Assembly: GCA_012295275.1 (NCBI GenBank) | Contig: CM022667.1 | Span: 6,427,685-6,491,684 of the forward strand | Reading direction: 5' to 3' | Length of the DNA: 64,000 nt | Source of the DNA: Chrysomallon squamiferum | Taxonomy: Eukaryota; Mollusca; Gastropoda; Neomphalida; Peltospiridae | Shown here: piece by piece, positions 1 through 12,212 of the stretch | Layout of the letters: each line of letters starts with the position of its first letter | Numbering within the stretch: the stretch's first letter is position 1 | Notes under the pieces: model-generated | Database searches by the model: none | Seen by the model: only the letters and a program-made list of their open reading frames with translations | Told to the model about the DNA's origin: nothing | Translations under genes and position numbers: made by a program

Positions 1-572
1 ATTTTACAAGGTTGGGGATATATGGCATTATATGTGTGTTTATAGAAGCTGTTTTAAAGTGTTTTATTAGGAACATTTTCATTAATCAGTCAGATTATTT
101 TTCAACAGCAACAATTTGAATGTTGGTGTTTAAAATTCTAATCATATTGATACAAGTTGATGTAAAATTTCACTGGGATAAATAAATAAATAAATAAGAA
201 TAGTAGTAGCAGTAGAATAGTAATCACTGTACAGTAAGTTAAATTTACATTAATAATTATTTTTCTTAGAGTAATTTGAAAAATAAAATGGCAGTTCTGT
301 GATAAATATTCATACTGTATTTCTAAATTCACAATATGTAACTCATAAGGTCAGTGTATGGGATTTTAATATTTTTTGTTAAAACATCATATCGCTAATC
401 TGAAGTAGTAATGTAGCTGAGATGCTAATGTAAAGATTATTTTAAATTATGGTAAATACATTTATCTATTGAGAAATATAAACTACACTTTATGTATTAA
501 GATATTATGACAATGATTAGTTCTGTCTATAGTTTGACCTATGACACTGAAAACAAAAATTCAAAACGAAAA

Positions 573-642
<70 letters not shown>

Positions 643-643
643 T
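573..643. repeat. (ATT)n microsatellite
   Basis: About 23 uninterrupted ATT units. A homologous AAT tract sits in the related repeat modules near 1123-1172 and 4463-4503. Confidence 0.95.
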
Positions 644-1120
644 TATGTTTTTTGTTGTTGTTGTTTTCTTATTCCTTTCTGGGGCATTTTGTATGACTAT
701 GTCATGTATGTGTGTGTGTGTTTATTGTTTCCAGTTTCTGTTAATTGAAAATTACTATAAACATAAATCTAGATTTCAACTTCGAAGCAAAATATTTGTA
801 TAGAGACAAGTAAACAAAATATACAAACATGAAATCTCCATGTATGGTGCATAAGAAAATGTTTGTAAAAGTCAGGTGTAAAACCTACTAAATAACACAC
901 ACAAAATCACATGCTCAGAGTCATGCAGTTATTTATTTTCAGAAAAATAAATAAATAAATAAAATAAGAAATAAGTCTAATGAGAAGAAAAGTCTATCCA
1001 AGTTATGACAATAAAACAAAATCAGCTGATATACTCTGCATGGTCAATTTTGTTTTAATATAAATTCAATAACTAAAGTGTACTGGTTAAGCAAGTTTAT
1101 GATATTTGTTTCTGAAATTC

Positions 1121-1176
<56 letters not shown>

Positions 1177-2126
1177 CATCAGTAATAATAATAATAAATA
1201 AATAAAGAAGTAAATAATAAGAAAGAAAAAATTGTTAAAGTTTGTGAAATTAAGATTTTATGACAATGATTAGTTCTACATGTACAAATATAATACCTGT
1301 CTGTGATGATGAAGTTGGACCTGTGACATTGAAAAAGAAAATTTAAATGAAATAATAATTTTCTTTTTATTATTTTGTTTACATTATGATGCAAAAGAAA
1401 ATGTTTTATGAAACTTTATAATTTTTTTTTAAATACCTTAGTATAATAGTTGACATATATATACAAACAACCCCTTCTGTTTCAAAGGTAAAAATCTTTA
1501 TGTCGACTATTATACTAAGGTATTTTAAAAAACCACTGGTAATGTAAATGTATCTGAAAGATCTTGCAGTGTGTGAAATGGTCAGTTTTGTATTTCTTTG
1601 TAAACTTTTAAACACAGCTTTGATCCAAAAACCACTGGCTATAAACTGTTTGAAAACACTTCGCAGATATACGAATCATTTTAAATCATTATCAGTACCT
1701 TCTGGAAGTAACAGAATACACTGAGATGATAAAGGGGATGATTGTGTTAATAAGTGGTGTTTTACAAGGTTGGGGATGTGTAACATTATGTGTGTGTTCA
1801 TAGAGGTTGTATTTTAAAGTGTTTATTAGGAACATTTTACTAATGAATCATCAGTCACTGTATTATATATATTTTTTGTTTTTTTCAACAGAAAGCATTT
1901 ACACTTCAATTATTACATTCATGAAACTATTCTGTAAGCTCTTGAACATATTTATACAAACTTGATGTAAAACTTCCCTGGATGGCAACATTAATACTTT
2001 AAATCACTTTACTGACAGCAACAGTTATCAAAAAGTTCTTTATTCACTGTTGCTGGGTTTTAAACTTCATTTCCTAGTAGCATAAATGCAAATGCAAATA
2101 ATAAAAATAATAATAATAATAATAAT

Positions 2127-2225
2127 ATACATACATATACATACATACATATATACATACATACATACATACATACATAGATACATACATACATACATAC
2201 ATACATACATACATACATACATACC
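2127..2225. repeat. (CATA)n microsatellite
   Basis: About 100 bp of CATA units with a few imperfect ones. The repeat accounts for the overlapping low-complexity frames on both strands. Confidence 0.95.
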
Positions 2226-4462
2226 AACACCAGTAATGATCTTGATAAACAACAAGCTGCAGGGAAGATGTGAGATAAATGGAATGAAGCGGATTAGACA
2301 CAAAAATTAATTATTCGAAATTATATTAAACTAATTCATTTAGGTATTGATGCACAAGAATAAGTTTTATAACAAATTTATGTAAATGATACATATATGT
2401 TTAATTTGTTTATTCATGTGTAAGTAACTGTAATAAGTAAATCACTATGACAGAAAAACATTTTACTGTGAATGCTCTGTTTGTCACTGTTATAATAAAT
2501 CTGTATGCTGAATACATTATATTAAAGTACATTAAAATTAAATACAGTAGTAATATATCAGGAAGATCTCCTAAAGTATGAATTGGTCGCTCTTAAATTT
2601 CTTTGCAAACCTTGAAACAAAAATGTACTCTGCAAAACTGAATTTCAAAGCATAATTTAAGAATACAAACTTATGCTCATTTTGTATCCAGACATTATCA
2701 CCAGAACCCTTGTAAAGTAAAACAATAAGCAGATATGATATAAGGGATGATTGTGTTAGTAACTGGTACTTTACAATTTTACTTGGGGATAAATAGCATT
2801 ATGTATGTGTTCATAGCAGCTGAGTTTTAAAGTGTTTTATTAGGAACATTTTGCAATTCAGTCAGATTATTTATTCATAGAAAGAATTGGCACTTCAATT
2901 GTTACATATGAAACTATTACACATATTAAACATACTCATAAACTTGATATAGAACATGACTGGAATCTGAAACATCATTAAGTTTATAGCTTGGCTTTCC
3001 AATGTTGTCAAAGTTATGGAAATGTTAATATTTGAAAATATTTTGTATCCATTGTTGTGGGGATTTTAGACTTCATTTCCTAGTAAAACTACTACTACTA
3101 CTAATAATAATAACAAAAACATATAACAGACCTTTTTAGTGGTGATACACAAGAAAATAACAACAAATATATTGTAAAATTAATTAGAATATAACTGCTG
3201 CTTCATGGTGAAATTAAGCTTCCACAACAAATATCTTTACATCCATCACCAACACCAGTAATAATCTTGAGAAACAAACAGCTGCAGGGAAAATGTATGT
3301 TAAATGGAATAAAGCAGATTAGACACATGGTGTGTTTAGTACATGCAGAATAGTAATCCATATCATAATACTTATTTAAAAAACAAAACTAAAAACAAGT
3401 GTATGGTTATAAAATCAGCTGCAACTCCATTTTTTTTTTTTTTTTTTTTTAATTATTTTTATTAATCCTTTTTTTCTAATGTATTACTAGTTTTCAAAAT
3501 GAAGTGACATTTCTGTTCTAATTACTTGCAACATTTCTAAATTCATAAAATATTAATCATGTAGCACTTTTTTCATACTGATACTGGAAATAGAGAAATA
3601 TTACCCAGAAAATTATTTTAAAGTATATTAACTTAACACATTTACTACTGAGAAATACAAAATAAGGTTTATGTATTAACATATTATGACAGTGATTACT
3701 TCTACATGTACAAACATCATACCTGTTTGTGGTATTGTAGTTGGACCTGTGACATTAAAAATAAAAATATTAGTTTTGTTTTATAGTTGTGTTTTGTTGT
3801 AGTTTTTTTCTTGTTGTTGTTGTTATTGTCTGTGTATGTGGGTTTTTTTCAGTTTCCATTAATTGGAAATTACTATAAAAATAAAGTTAGACTTCAAATT
3901 TTAAGCAAAACATTTTTATACAGGACAAATATGAAATGTCCCATTTAAGGTGCATAAGAAAATGTTTGTAGAAGTCACATGTAAAACCTACTAAATAAAA
4001 CACACAGACATACATCAATTATTTATTTTTCTGCATGCATTTGCCCATTTCAGAAAAAATAAATAAAAAAATAAATAAAAAAAAGCAACACATTTCTGTA
4101 TAAATGACAATTCAAGAAAGAAACCATTTTAAATAACTTGATATATATTTCTAACAATCTCTATATTTAAATATTGCAGTTTTCAAATGAAAGATTTCTT
4201 GAACATATTAATTATATTTCATACGGTTTTGTAATTATGTACTGGTCTGATGTTATGAAATTAAAGTAGAAACACATCAAACACATAATGTTTGAAGATG
4301 GGTTCTAAATAATCAATAAGCTTTATCAGAACAAAAGTCTATAGAAAATATAACAATAAAAGAAATTTTGCTGATGTTATCAGAATCATCATTTTTGTTT
4401 TAATATAAATTTATTACTTAAGTGTACTGATTAAGAATGTTTATATTTGTTTTCTGAAATTC

Positions 4463-4505
<43 letters not shown>

Positions 4506-5026
4506 TAATAAATAAAAAATGAGAAAGAAATAAAATGGTTAAAGTTTGTGAAATCATATGTGGACTGTCTACTGAGAAAAGAGAAGTGTTCAAATACACC
4601 TGTGACCATATTTTTCTTAAAACATCTGTTATTTATTTTAGGATGGAAGTTAAACATTTCTACAGATCATTACCTGTTTAGAAAGAAATCACTGTTTTCA
4701 GATAATAACTTAATAAAAGTACTTCCAATGTTCCCTGATGTTAATGTTAGTTTTAATAGCACAGATCTGAAAAAATATATTGACAAATTTCTTCAGTGAA
4801 TTTTAGAAAGGAAATCTTAAACTAAATGGGACAGTGCTGATTAAGATGATAAATGATGTTTCATAAAGAAAGAATGAAACAGTTTATAAGGCTTGAGATT
4901 ATGTATTAATTCAATCCATTACTTTGAAGATGAATTTAACAAATGCAGTCAGATTATATTCAGATATCATGAAATAGGAAACATATTACTAACAACTAAA
5001 ACAATTATTATTAATGTCATAATGTT

Positions 5027-5069
<43 letters not shown>

Positions 5070-7240
5070 TTCTTTATTTATTTTATAGAAAACTACATTT
5101 CTGGAAAATAACTCTGACAATAAAATGGAAATTGTTTTCATCAGTTGTGTTTTTATTCACCTTTAATTTAAAAAAGAGGTATTCCTATTAATTTGTTACT
5201 CTTTCAGTTACCAACTAAATTAATAAACAAAAGGACTGTTGAGAATAATAGAAAACATTGAAGTAAACTGGAAAAGCTGACACAATCAAATACTACAGAT
5301 CATTTCATAACAGTGTTATAAATGAATTTGTAACCACTAATCTTTATTTACTGACAACACAGAAACAACCATAAATATGAATTTAATATGTGTGTGTGTC
5401 AGGGCTGTGGAGAAACACTGTTGCCAGATGGTACTGTATTTATTGGAAAAGTTGATTTTGATGACATGCAATTAAAATTACCTATGGTTGTCTTTTTCCA
5501 TATAATTGTAGTTTAATTGTGATGTGAGTATAATGAATCATATTTGAAATGCAAGTATTTTTCCTAACCTAAAACACCCTAAAGACATACGTATATATCA
5601 AGAAATAGAATTAGGCCAAAGGAAGAACATAATTATATTAAATAACAAAAATGACAGAAACAGACTGTAATAAAAAACAAACATAAAACTGAGAACAATC
5701 CCAAAATGACAAATGAAACTGATATCTGAATTTTATTTTAAAATTATTTATGTGATTACCACTGCAAAGTCGAAATTGCACGTCATGTACTCCCTGTATA
5801 TTAAATTAATATATTTATGTACTGACAAATACAAAATAAGATTTATGTATTAACATTTTATGACAATAATCAGTTCTACATGTACAAATATCATACATGT
5901 CTGTGATACTGTAGTTTAATCTATGACACTGAAAATAAAATTTAAAACGAAAATCTTATTATTATTTTTTATCTGTGTATATAAGTTTTTTCAGTTTCTT
6001 GAACTACCATAATTGAAATTACCATAAAAATAAAGCTAGACTTCAACTTTTAAGCAAAACATGTTTATACAGGACAAATATACAGGATATAAAAAGGCAA
6101 AATGCCTATGTAAGGTGCATATGAAAATGTTTGTAGAAGTTAAAACCTATTAAATAACACATGCACACACACAAAGACACACATACATCAATTATTTTCT
6201 GCATGTTTTTGCCATTTCAGAAAAACAAAAGAAATAATAAAATAAAGCAACAAATAGTTTTATATGTACAATTCAAGAAAAAAACTTGTAAATAAGTTGA
6301 TCTCTATCTCTAACATTTTCTCAATTTTCATATCAAAAATTTCTTGAACAAATGAATTATACTTCACAGCTATAGGAAATTCTGACCTGAACAGGTGTTA
6401 TGAAATTAACATATCAAACATATACTGTTTGAAAATGGGTTCTAAATAAGAAACAAGCTTTATCATGTTTATGAGAACAAAAGTCTATCTACATTATAAC
6501 AATAAAACAAGAATTGCTGATATTGTGTGAGGTCATTTTTGTTTTAATATAAATTCATTACTTAAAGTGTAATCATTAAAGTATAATATATGACATTTAT
6601 GTTTCAGAACTTTAGTCATCAAAATCATAATCATAAAATAAATAAATAAATAAGAAATAAACAGCTAAGATTTGTGAAATCATATGTGACTATGACTACT
6701 GACAAAAAAATAGTTTCATATACAGGTGTGACTGTTATTTTGATGAAACAATGACATTTAGAAAGCAGATGTTGAATTTAACTGAACTGTGAGAATGCTG
6801 AATAAACTGATAAATGAAATGTTTCATAAAGAAATAATTAAAGTAGGAAAGAAAAGGCAAATATGATCAAAAAAGATATTTATGAGGCTTGAGAGTATGT
6901 GTTAATCAAATCCATTACTCTGAAGATGAATTTAAAACATGCAATCAGATTACAATAAGTTATCCTGAATTGTGAAATATATTACTAACAATTAAAAGAA
7001 TATTTATTGAAATTATAATGGTATTTTATGTTACAAAATGTTAATATTTCAAAAAAATAAATTAATAGATTCTGATTGTAAAATCAAAATTATTTTCTTC
7101 AAATGTGTTTTACTTGGCTTAGATTAAGAAAATGGATTTCTATTATTATGTTACTGTTTCACTTATCAGCAAAAATAATAAGAGAAAGGACTATTGAGAA
7201 TAATAGCAAACATGGAAGTAAACTGGAAAAGCAGTTAATT

Positions 7241-8182
7241 TGAAATGCAAGTATTTTACACTGTGCTGAATGTTAATAAAGAGTTAACTTTATTTAGTTT
7301 TACTGACCTATCTTTTCTGTGTAAGAATATTTGAAACAACTGTTAACTGCTGATTAAACTGATAACAAGTTCAGTTCACTGGATGGGATTGTGTTTGTAA
7401 TACAAATTTTATTTAGGTTTTTTACCCATAGTGATGAAATCATCTGATCTGAATAAAGAAATAACCTACCAGACTTAAGTGTTGTTGTTGAACCTAAGAT
7501 ATTTATAGATTAATGAAAAAAAAAAATAATAATAATAATAATTGTGATGTAGAGTTTAAATAAAGGTAATATGAAATAACATTATGTTTAATAAAAACAC
7601 AGATATGTTAACTTCAAACAATCGAATTATGATAAATGTTTAAAGTTCATGATGATTAATTTTATTGTAGAAAATATATGGATTTCATGTATGTGATTAG
7701 CATAATATATTTGTTCTCCCTAAAAGTTAAAATGGAAATAAAATAAATTTATAAATAAATATGAAAAAAAAAGAGAAAAAAAAGAATATGTTACTAATAA
7801 TATATATATTTTTAAAAACTGAGTGATAATATAATGTTTCTTTGTTATTATTCTTGCCACACAATTAACCAAAAATAAATGCATGATGTATCTTTGTTTT
7901 GAAATCAGAGCTATCAGCAAATCAATTCAAAATCATGCTACTTTGCCATACAAAACACAAGTAAGAGGATAAGTGATTATTTATATTTTTGTAATATTTT
8001 TATTTAAAAAGTTACTGGAGTAAATTCAATTTTGATAGTAATATCTCTTCTCTGTGTCAAAGTAGACTTGGCTTCTGTTATCACATTGAGCAAATATTGG
8101 AAAATTCTTACTATGCATTTGTATCAGTATATAATCACTCAAGTTGTTTAAATCAATAAATCAAAGTGTTAAGAGAACTTAC
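7241..8182. other. AT-rich stretch without recognised gene
   Basis: Very AT-rich sequence between the repeat block and the first Ig exon. I saw no splice-bounded coding exon. If gene D1 continues, this is intron. Confidence 0.5.
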
Positions 8183-8524
8183 TTTCAAATGACAATGTGA
8201 TATTGTTACTATCTGTTTTATTATTCTGCAGTGAACACCACCAAACAGTGAGATCTTCACTTTTAACTTCACTTATCTTCAAAGTGTAAGTCTTAGTCTG
8301 TGACGCTGTGTTGTCCGTTCCACTTCCACAGTTAGCATTGTAACCAGTTGGTGGAGGATTAAAAACAGAACAATCTGTAGTAGTCTGATGTATTGTAGTA
8401 ACAGAGACTTTTGCAGTTTGCCTCATAAACAAAACAAGATCATTAAGACCAGCAGCGTTATTTGCAGTACAGGTCAAAGTGTAGGAAGGATAATTCTGAG
8501 AGCCAGACATTACTAGAGTGTAAC
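8183..8524 (-). CDS. Gene D1 V-like Ig exon
   Basis: A 342-nt phase 1-1 exon. It is bounded on the minus strand by CTCTCATAG before position 8524 and by the donor GTAAGT at 8182-8177. It encodes one V-like Ig domain: YTLTC on the B strand, a middle cysteine pair (DCSVF, NANCGSG) and a terminal WWCSL in place of the usual YxC. The exon at 61536-61877 is a clear paralogue with the same length and phase (shared TLTC, DLVLF, GYxxxCGxGT, KTYT, WWCSLQ). The matching leader exon is probably 19494-19551, across an intron of about 11 kb that holds two mobile elements. The remaining exons would lie to the left of the window, or the gene is broken. The Ig assignment is firm; the role (extracellular recognition) is inferred from the neighbouring receptor genes. 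Confidence 0.8.
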
Positions 8525-8887
8525 CTATGAGAGAAAAAAAACAACAAAAAAACACACATTAATAATGAATTACATACATCTGAAAACTAATTACTCTGTT
8601 GATATTAACTTTTTTAATGTTTGTTAACATGTCAGAAGATTCACCTTTGTTTATGAAAGGTGCAAGTGTTATCAATGCCTGTGATCCTTAGTTATTTGCT
8701 GGGCACTAACTAAGACAAACTTCTATTTTTAACTCTGCCATTTTTACCAGAATGTATATAAGCCTGTCTGTGCATATTTTATTGAGAGTGACAATTACCA
8801 AACTGAATGGAGCTTGTTCACACTTACATTGTTTCCATGTTCTTGCCAGTTAGAGCAAATATATTCATAGTGTTAAAAGTAATTAAA

Positions 8888-11440
8888 TGGGAGCCCTTAT
8901 TGACATGATCGAAATTGAAAGCAGAGCTGGCAGCCAAATCTGCCTTTTCATTACATTATGGATTTTGGGAAATCTGGATCAAATCTGGATATGGGTCATT
9001 CCATGTCAAACCCCCCCCCCCAAAAAAAAACCCACAAAAAAACAATATTTATACCTTACCATCGTGGATTTTTATGAAACTTGGCACACTTGTTGACTGG
9101 GATGCCACAGCACCAAATCTGAATTTTTTTTTCAGTTTGGGGGTCACTGACCTTTTGACGTTTTAAAAAATGCACATCCACAAAAAGAACACCTTTTGTG
9201 CCAATAACAACTCATTAACTAAAACCTGAATGATCAATTCTGGATGCTAGGAATCACCATCTCTCTTGATCACCGAGTAAGACATTGTAGGCCTACATGT
9301 ATGCATAAAGTTCACATAAATTTGAGAGAACTAGGTGTTTCTGATGCTTAACCTTCTCACCATCCTTGTTTCAAATGCTCACTGTATCCTTCATTCCCGT
9401 ACACATTCTACTGTTGTCGTCACTTTCACTATTTCCTCCTTCAATTCATTTGAAAGAACTTTCCCTTGTTTTTTATCACAGAGGGATAGAATCCCTTTCT
9501 CTTTCTTCACAGCACGGCTTTTTTTCACAAGGTAATTCGTTGTTTCAGATTCATTCATTGTCCTATCAATGATAAAGGGTGACAAAGTCAAGATTTGCAC
9601 ATTCTCAGGGTAGGATTCAGACTTGTCGAATTTCTCTTGTAACTCCTCCAACATGTTCCTGAATAAATGAAGATCCGATTTTTCTGATGAGTCAAGGTCA
9701 CTTTCAGGAGAATGAAGCAGAATATCATAGACTGTTTCAAGATGTCATTTTAATGTTACTGTAGCTATTGCTAGTTTTTTCTCTCCTTTCATTCGTTTAC
9801 TTGAACATGCTAGTGAATGGAGTTTAACAGGAGTTTCGCCTAAACTCGACAGGGTAGAATTCAAATCAAAGTCCTTTTCTGGGGAAACAACAAACCGGTG
9901 GTTTGTCTGGCAAGTTATCATCAAATTCTCCCATAGTAATACCACCCATACTAAAGCCATCCTCTGCAGGGGTTTGGACCTTTGATTTCTGAAAGCTAAT
10001 CAGACAGTCACAGCACAATTTGTCTCCTGGTACTAGTGTCTTTGGATTTACTAAGCATTTGTAAGTGCCCATGCTAACAATTCTTAAAGATCTAGTTCGT
10101 GCTTGCTTAGGATGGCAATTAAGGGGATCACAACACTTTTTCCACAATGTTGAAAATTTGATTAAAAAGTCTTGTACACGATGTGAACAGATACTCTTGA
10201 TGTCCCGTGTTTTGATCCCACTTCGAAGAGTGAGGAGTTCGACTTCCTCAGTTTTCCATACACTTCGCAACAACTCCTTTTTGGTATGATAGTGTTGATA
10301 ACAAACATTTTCAGGAGAGTAAAAGCTGCAGTTAGTCCTGGAAGAAATACAGATTTTCAATATTGCCTGCACCTTCAATTCAACAGAACAAAGTCAGTGC
10401 TCTCCTGAATATCAAACCAAACCCTGAAACCCTTTCAGTAAAGTTAAACAGGTCATAAAATGGCAGACTGGGTTGTACTGTTGTTTACTGAAACCTTGTT
10501 CAAAACCATTGGCAAGGCCACATGACATGATAAAATGACTTAATAGGTTTTATGAAGAAAACTTAATATTAACATATCAACATCTACCATTGTGTCCAAC
10601 TTGAAAACTTCAGATTGTCAAAGAAATGCAGATGAAGAAATTTCTTTGTCTTAAACTTCTAATTGCAATGTGCTCAATGGGGATTTCACCAGGGGATTTC
10701 AAGGAGTTCCTGACATGCCTGTTAACCCTTTGAGACTGATTGTGTAGAATATGTCATGCCATTTGGCATCTTTTCATATCCTTCAGACACGTCAGGTGGG
10801 TTTTAACTCCAAAGATAAGTTTTTGGTCCCAGAGAAGTGTATACATGTAGAAAATGTACATTGTAATGCATTGTATCAATCATCCATGCAAGTATGCATT
10901 TTTTAAATCTATATTGTGGCTAAACAAAGAATATTACACCCAGGAAACTTTTATATCTTTTAGTTAACATGTGGGAGATTAAATTTCACTAAAGGTCATC
11001 TCAAGGTCACGCGGTCAATTTCAAGGTCATAACAAAGGTCAAAATTCCAGTTAACCCATATTGCCTTTTCAATAATACCAATTTTATGAAGATTGGCCTA
11101 GTAGTTCCTGAGATATAAGGGTTCAAAGTTTGGTGGTCATGCCCATTTTTGCCAAAAATCTCAAAATTCAGGGGCCCATATATCCCACACCACTGGTCCA
11201 ATAAGCCTAAAATTTCAGATTTGGTCCTGTGGGATCCCAGTCAACAAGTAAAAATCTGAGATGGTCGGATTTAAAAAAATGTTTGGGAGGGGGGGTGTTT
11301 TGACGTGGAATGACCCGTATCCAGATTTGATCCAGATTTCCCAAAATCTATAATGTAATGAAAAGGCAGATTTGGCTGCCAGCTCTGCTTTGAATTTGGA
11401 TTGGGTTTAACCCTTTGGGTGATTTGACATGGAATGACCC
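8888..11440 (-). mobile_element. Mobile element with long inverted ends
   Basis: The left part (8905-9000) and the right part (11307-11395) are near-perfect reverse complements. They share GCAGAGCTGGCAGCCAAATC and TGGATCAAATCTGGAT followed by GGGTCATTCCATGTCAAA. A weaker match, including TTGTTGACTGGGAT, continues inward. The interior carries a decayed minus-strand coding region at 9391-10378. The 10670-11440 portion recurs inverted at 23405-24035, so this is an interspersed repeat. I could not identify a target-site duplication or assign a transposon superfamily. Confidence 0.75.
9391..10378 (-). pseudogene. Decayed coding region inside the mobile element
   Basis: Three overlapping minus-strand frames read as one damaged protein. 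The first part (10378-9866) holds a cysteine/histidine-rich segment, with CCDPLNCHPK and VPGDKLCCDCL resembling a zinc-binding module. The second (within 9960-9745) has DFDLNSTLSSLGETPVKLH. The third (9720-9391) has ENVQILTLSPFI, a lysine-rich YLVKKSRAVKKEKGIL and GKVLSNELKEEIV. From general familiarity this resembles an uncharacterised invertebrate family often found in repeats. Frame changes near 9900 and 9740 and the missing C-terminal part indicate a relic. It lies in the presumed intron of gene D1, on the same strand. Confidence 0.5.
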
Positions 11441-11454
11441 ATAAGTCTTAAAAT

Positions 11455-11575
11455 TTGAACTTACTGCCATTTCCCTCTTGAATTCTTACCTCTCTGCACT
11501 GTTCTTACTCCAACCATACGATCTCAGCAACCCTCTCTCAACCCACTTTCCATCAAAGTAAGAGTAAATTTTACT
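11455..11575 (-). repeat. Short interspersed repeat, copy 1 (inverted)
   Basis: Reverse complement of 20105-20225 with few differences. Shared blocks include TTTACTCTTACTTTGAT, GAAAGTGGGTTGAGAGAGGG and GGTAAGAATTCAAGA. It abuts the right end of the mobile element. Confidence 0.8.
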
Positions 11576-11854
11576 GTTGCACCTATAATCATCCTAACAA
11601 ACTACTCAACCTAGCCTAAATTTTACTACTATAAATTTTAACATTTGTTTACATTGTTTTTCATGTCTGTGAAGTTCTTACATTACTATATTACTCTAAT
11701 ATATAGCTCTTTGTGTACTAAAGTTTAATGTTTCAGTAAACTTTAGGGTTATATTTACCATTTTTCAGACCCTGTTAGTCTGTGAAACTGAAGGTCAATT
11801 ACTATTTTCTTTTCTGAAAATAAATTGACATTTTCTCATGTCATCATTCCAAAT

Positions 11855-12212
11855 GAGCGCTTTACTGTGCAAAACCTAGTACGAGTGCCCCAACATATCA
11901 GTTTCCCAAGATACAAGCAGTTGTGTGATCAATTTTTTGCTTTGAGTTGCGAGCCAATATCCAAGTTACGAGCGAGCTTCAGCTTGTTAGTTGGCGCAAT
12001 GAAAAACAACATCTGGCCAGCTTCCCACGTCTCACTTGTTTATTTCACTTGGTTGTGCATATGTTATGTGCAGTATTTTGGGCTGGAGGCTTAATGGTAT
12101 TTCAATTAATTCGAGTTGGGAAAATTAATTTCATATACAAGTAGATTTGATTTATGAGTTAGGTCACGGAAAGAATTAAACTCATAAGTCAAGACACCAC
12201 AGTATCTGAAAA
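11855..12212 (-). mobile_element. Non-autonomous repeat of the CTTACGAGT type
   Basis: On the minus strand this begins ACTGTGGTGTCTTGACTTATGAG and then shows repeated variants of 'acttacgagt' and 'ttcgagttgcgagc', with a terminal AGTGCCCCAAC block. I recognise this wording from widespread short metazoan DNA-transposon-like repeats. The exact family and ends are not established. Confidence 0.45.

Larger units (their letters stand above)
1..7240. repeat. Diverged tandem/segmental repeat block
   Basis: No convincing gene is seen here. Several modules recur in the same orientation. One module around TTTATGTATTAACATATTATGACA occurs near 490, 1250, 3668 and 5842. A second, around TTTAAGCAAAACA followed by GTGCATAAGAAAATGTTTGTA, occurs near 746, 3863 and 6015. 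A third, around AAGTGTTTTATTAGGAACATTTT, occurs near 55, 1815 and 2830. The stretch 3650-5290 is repeated at 5815-7240 in the same module order (for example AAAGGACTGTTGAGAATAATAG near 5230 and AAAGGACTATTGAGAATAATAG near 7186), offset by about 2.0-2.2 kb. Embedded (ATT)n tracts account for the poly-Y reading frames. An open stretch at 4548-4799 is interrupted in its second copy, so I do not call it a gene. Confidence 0.7.

Noticed and set aside
507-803. Poly-tyrosine open frame
   Set aside because: Produced by (ATT)n; no domain, no splice borders.
2067-2310. Overlapping frames on both strands over (CATA)n
   Set aside because: Microsatellite artefact.
4548-4799. 83-codon open frame ending DLKKYIDKFLQ
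   Set aside because: Lies in a repeated module whose second copy (near 6680) lacks the middle; no recognised domain.
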